Of a DNA stretch of 8,174 nucleotides, positions 6,090 to 8,174 are shown piece after piece. A program made the translations under genes and the position numbers. Below the pieces are notes generated by a model, which saw only the letters and a program-made list of their open reading frames with translations, was not told the DNA's origin and did no database searches. Source of the DNA: CAVPRW01 sp046727435 [NCBI: bacterium] (GTDB lineage Bacteria; Tectomicrobia; Entotheonellia; J063); assembly GCA_046727435.1 (NCBI GenBank), contig JBKPCR010000477.1:1-8174 (forward strand), read 5' to 3'. Position 1 is the first letter of the stretch. Every line of letters begins with the position of its first letter.

Positions 6090-6599
6090 TCATACCCCCC
6101 AGAACTCGGGTTGATACCTCGCAACTCCACCCCGATCCTTCAATACCCCTTCATGCCATGCCAACACCATAAACGCCTCGTCTGGCACCTTATACTCGCT
6201 CTTGAGGCCATACCGGCTTGCTGGGACGAATCCAAAGCGCGGGTAGTACGTCGGGTGCCCCAAAACCACCACGCAACCATACCCCGCATTTCGACACTCG
6301 AGCAGGCCAGCCTTGACCAACTGTGAGCCGATTCCACGCCTCTGCCGTTCAGGGAGGACAGCCATCGGGGCCAATCCCACAGCAGGGAACGTTCGCTCAG
6401 CGGCGTCGATCGTGACAGGGCTGAAGAGAATATGGCCAACGATGCGGTCATCCTCAACAGCGACAAGCGACAGCGTTGCCTTCCTGCTGGCGCGTAGGGT
6501 GTCTACCAGGTCAGCCTCAGCAGGGCGACCAAAAGCCAGCTCATGCACCTCGTGAATCGCCGCGATATCCTCTGGTCGCTCCCCACGGATGAAAAGCAT
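6090..6599 (-). CDS. YhbS-like GNAT N-acetyltransferase
   Basis: The protein has 169 residues. It starts MLFIRGERPEDIAAIHEVHE, as many YhbS-like acetyltransferases do. The acetyl-CoA loop is RQRRGIGSQL (85-94), after LAPMAVLPE. The segment VVLGHPTYYPRFGFVPA (111-127) is characteristic of the YhbS group. The natural substrate is unknown. The open frame continues upstream to 6731, but that part is unlike a protein and runs into the end of the amidohydrolase gene. ATG 6599, with GGGGGA about 10 bases ahead, is the natural start. There are 103 bases between it and the amidohydrolase gene, with no clear promoter or terminator, so read-through from upstream is likely. Confidence 0.87.
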   Translation of the reverse strand: MLFIRGERPEDIAAIHEVHELAFGRPAEADLVDTLRASRKATLSLVAVEDDRIVGHILFSPVTIDAAERTFPAVGLAPMAVLPERQRRGIGSQLVKAGLLECRNAGYGCVVVLGHPTYYPRFGFVPASRYGLKSEYKVPDEAFMVLAWHEGVLKDRGGVARYQPEFWGV

Positions 6600-6702
6600 A
6601 GGTCGATGTCCCCCACATTGATGAGTTGTGCCTGTGCAACCACAGACAGGACGCCGCCCGTACGATTGGGTATGCTGTTCGCGTGCGTCGAGCTTGGCGC
6701 CT

Positions 6703-7815
6703 CTAGTGAAAGTGATACAGTCGAGCCGCATTTGCCCCAGCGATCATGGCCTTTTCCTCATCCGGGACATTCTTCAGGATACGCTCGACGATCTCGCGTG
6801 ACTTGGGGAACGTCGATTCGGCGTGAGGGTAATCCGAGCCCCACATCAGGTTGTGCACGCCGATGATAGAGCGGAGCTGGATACCAAGGACGTCCTCCTG
6901 GAAGCTGATAAAGACATTCCGCCGGAAGAAATCGCTGGGGACTAGGTCATCTTTGAAGCGTTGCAGTTTCCGCCCCACGGCGCGCTCGGTGTAGACATTG
7001 TCCAAGCGTGCCAGGAAGTAAGGGGCCCAAGCCACCTCGAATTCGACCACTCCCACGCGAAGGGTGGGATAGCGCTCGAACACCCCGGCATAGATCATGG
7101 CGGCGATGGCATTCCGGGCGTCGCACTCGCGGTTGGTGAAGTCCACAATATCCTGGGCTGCGGCGTTGGGGTTTGTGCCTGGTCTCCAGCGATAGGTACC
7201 CACATGTAGGCTGAGAGGCATATCCAGATCTTGGGCCGCGGCCCAGAGCGGCTCATACATGGGATGATCGTAGCGATGCTCCATGGGTCGCAGCGGTATC
7301 ATGGCTCCGGCCAGCCCGATGTTGGCGGCGCGACGCAGCTCGCTGGCGGCGATTGGGGGCTCGTCTACATTGAGCATGGCGACGCCTTTGAGGCGTTGCG
7401 GGTAGGGTTTGCAAAAGTCGGCTAGCCAGTCGTTGTAAGCTCGGAAGATGGCTGATAGCAGCTCGCTATCGGGCACCCGGTACACCGTCAGCCCCTGTGA
7501 AGGATAAAGCACTCCGCCCGCCACGCCATCGACGTCCATATCCTTGACGTGGGCGTGCGGATCGACACCTCCCAACGGAATCGTGTTCATGCTGCCGGCG
7601 GCGGTGAGCTTGTCCGGCGCCTCGAAGCGCAATCCCGCCTGCTGATTGGTGCCGATATTCCCAAACTTCACGCCATCGGCATACCACTGGTCAAATTCTC
7701 CTTCATGCACTAGGCGTGGCGCCCGATCTCGAAATATGCGGTCGATACGCGTCTCCCAAAGGTCTGCGGGTTCGATGATATGTGAGTCAGATGAAATCAA
7801 TGTATAGGTCGACAT
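6703..7815 (-). CDS. Amidohydrolase-2 family metal-dependent hydrolase (ACMSD-like)
   Basis: The protein has 370 residues, normal for the family. It begins with the metal-site strand SSDSHIIEP (8-16), where DSH replaces the HxH of classical members. It continues with LSLHVG (His204), VVEFEVAW (Glu258 and Glu260) and GSDYPHAESTFPKS (Asp328), as in TIM-barrel amidohydrolases related to aminocarboxymuconate semialdehyde decarboxylase. Family members hydrolyse or decarboxylate aromatic or cyclic acids in catabolic pathways; the substrate here cannot be told. It should be cytoplasmic, as there is no signal peptide. ATG 7815, with AAGGGA about 10 bases upstream, is preferred to ATG 7851, which would add a poor 12-residue extension. 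A promoter is visible at 7958-7986. It is the first gene of a four-gene run on the minus strand, but gaps of about 100 bases make a tight functional link doubtful. Confidence 0.88.
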   Translation of the reverse strand: MSTYTLISSDSHIIEPADLWETRIDRIFRDRAPRLVHEGEFDQWYADGVKFGNIGTNQQAGLRFEAPDKLTAAGSMNTIPLGGVDPHAHVKDMDVDGVAGGVLYPSQGLTVYRVPDSELLSAIFRAYNDWLADFCKPYPQRLKGVAMLNVDEPPIAASELRRAANIGLAGAMIPLRPMEHRYDHPMYEPLWAAAQDLDMPLSLHVGTYRWRPGTNPNAAAQDIVDFTNRECDARNAIAAMIYAGVFERYPTLRVGVVEFEVAWAPYFLARLDNVYTERAVGRKLQRFKDDLVPSDFFRRNVFISFQEDVLGIQLRSIIGVHNLMWGSDYPHAESTFPKSREIVERILKNVPDEEKAMIAGANAARLYHFH

Positions 7816-7957
7816 GGCGATGTTTCCCTTGGTGTGCAACTTCAGACCCACAGCTCGTCACTGCGCGCTGATCCTCTCACTCCCAGGGGCTGCGGCGCTG
7901 CATGTTCATCACTTCCTCATACTGATTCAGCGCAGCTCACAGGAAGATCATCGCCTG

Positions 7958-7986
7958 AGTGTAAAAAGGATTACAGGGCGTGTCAA
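7958..7986 (-). promoter_or_regulatory. Sigma-70 promoter of the amidohydrolase gene
   Basis: On the minus strand, a perfect TTGACA (7986-7981) is followed by exactly 17 bases and TACACT (7963-7958), which matches the -10 consensus at four of six positions. Transcription would start near 7950 and run toward the ATG at 7815, and possibly through the three genes after it. Confidence 0.6.
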
Positions 7987-8115
7987 CTGGCTCTTTCCAA
8001 TGGCAACTTCACGACGGGACAATTCTCAGGACGATAGCAGCAAGGGAAGGTCAGGCTGTTTGGCATTGGCCCACGGCGACCTGTGCCGGCACTAGTGTCC
8101 GTGTATGAATCTTTC

Positions 8116-8153
8116 TGGTATCATGCCTCGATACTCGATATTAGAACTCGATA
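8116..8153 (+). promoter_or_regulatory. Extended -10 promoter with three CTCGATA direct repeats
   Basis: TGGTATCAT (8116-8124) fits an extended -10 element (TGn plus TATCAT). Just downstream, CTCGATA occurs three times: at 8127-8133 and 8134-8140 back to back, and at 8147-8153 after a 6-base gap. Repeats over the likely start point are typical of repressor operators. The controlled gene would begin past the window end. The -35 region is poor. Confidence 0.35.
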
Positions 8154-8174
8154 GCATAACACCAGCAACAACAC

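Larger units (their letters stand above)
7816..8174. other. Intergenic region at the right edge, no gene
   Basis: No reading frame here resembles a protein. The region contains the minus-strand promoter and leader of the amidohydrolase gene (the leader is about 135 bases, without an obvious riboswitch fold) and, beyond 8116, a plus-strand promoter-like element with direct repeats that reads out of the window. Confidence 0.5.

Noticed and set aside
6077-6100. GGGG...CCCC inverted repeat as a terminator after the YhbS-like gene
   Set aside because: The stem is only four pairs with a long loop and no T-run, and it overlaps the coding end.

Overview
The window is bacterial. It looks like the edge of a chromosome where a small accessory (defence and mobile-element) block meets ordinary metabolic genes. 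The right half is GC-rich, with mostly G/C third codon positions. The left third, especially the TIR gene at about 258-1110, is visibly more AT-rich, which suggests transfer. No rRNA, tRNA or CRISPR is present to fix the taxon. The protein styles fit a Gram-negative soil, sediment or symbiont lineage, but this is a weak inference.

Left, 1-1110: a complete solitary integron-type gene cassette on the minus strand (about 1109 down to 138). It carries one gene, a TIR-domain protein with an uncharacterised C-terminal domain. The gene is followed by an attC-like site whose R'' box (GCCTAAC) is exactly complementary to the first bases of the cassette (TTAGGC). No integron integrase and no second cassette are visible, so the cassette may sit at a secondary site.

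Middle, 1400-3435: a class II-like Fic (AMPylase) gene on the minus strand, with a recognisable promoter. It is divergent from a plus-strand gene for a small one-pass membrane protein. The soluble domain of that protein shares a TN-x-x-DRP-[IV]-x-L motif with the C-terminal domain of the TIR protein.

3549-4771: direct repeats, then a tyrosine-recombinase (phage-type integrase) pseudogene. It has three lesions: an amber codon at codon 11, a 4-bp tandem duplication causing a frameshift, and an in-frame TAA. All catalytic residues can still be read.

4768-7815: four minus-strand genes in a row. They are an amidohydrolase-2 (ACMSD-like) enzyme with a good sigma-70 promoter, a YhbS-like GNAT acetyltransferase, a second GNAT acetyltransferase and, only 8 bases further on, an SRA-like/HNH endonuclease resembling modification-dependent restriction enzymes. 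The nuclease ends tail to tail with the dead integrase, overlapping it by 4 bp.

7816-8174: no gene. It holds the amidohydrolase promoter and, at the right edge, an extended -10 element followed by three CTCGATA direct repeats. These probably control a gene that begins beyond the window.

Together, the TIR protein, Fic protein, membrane protein, SRA-HNH nuclease and dead integrase look like a small defence island built by several insertions. That they cooperate is not shown by the sequence.
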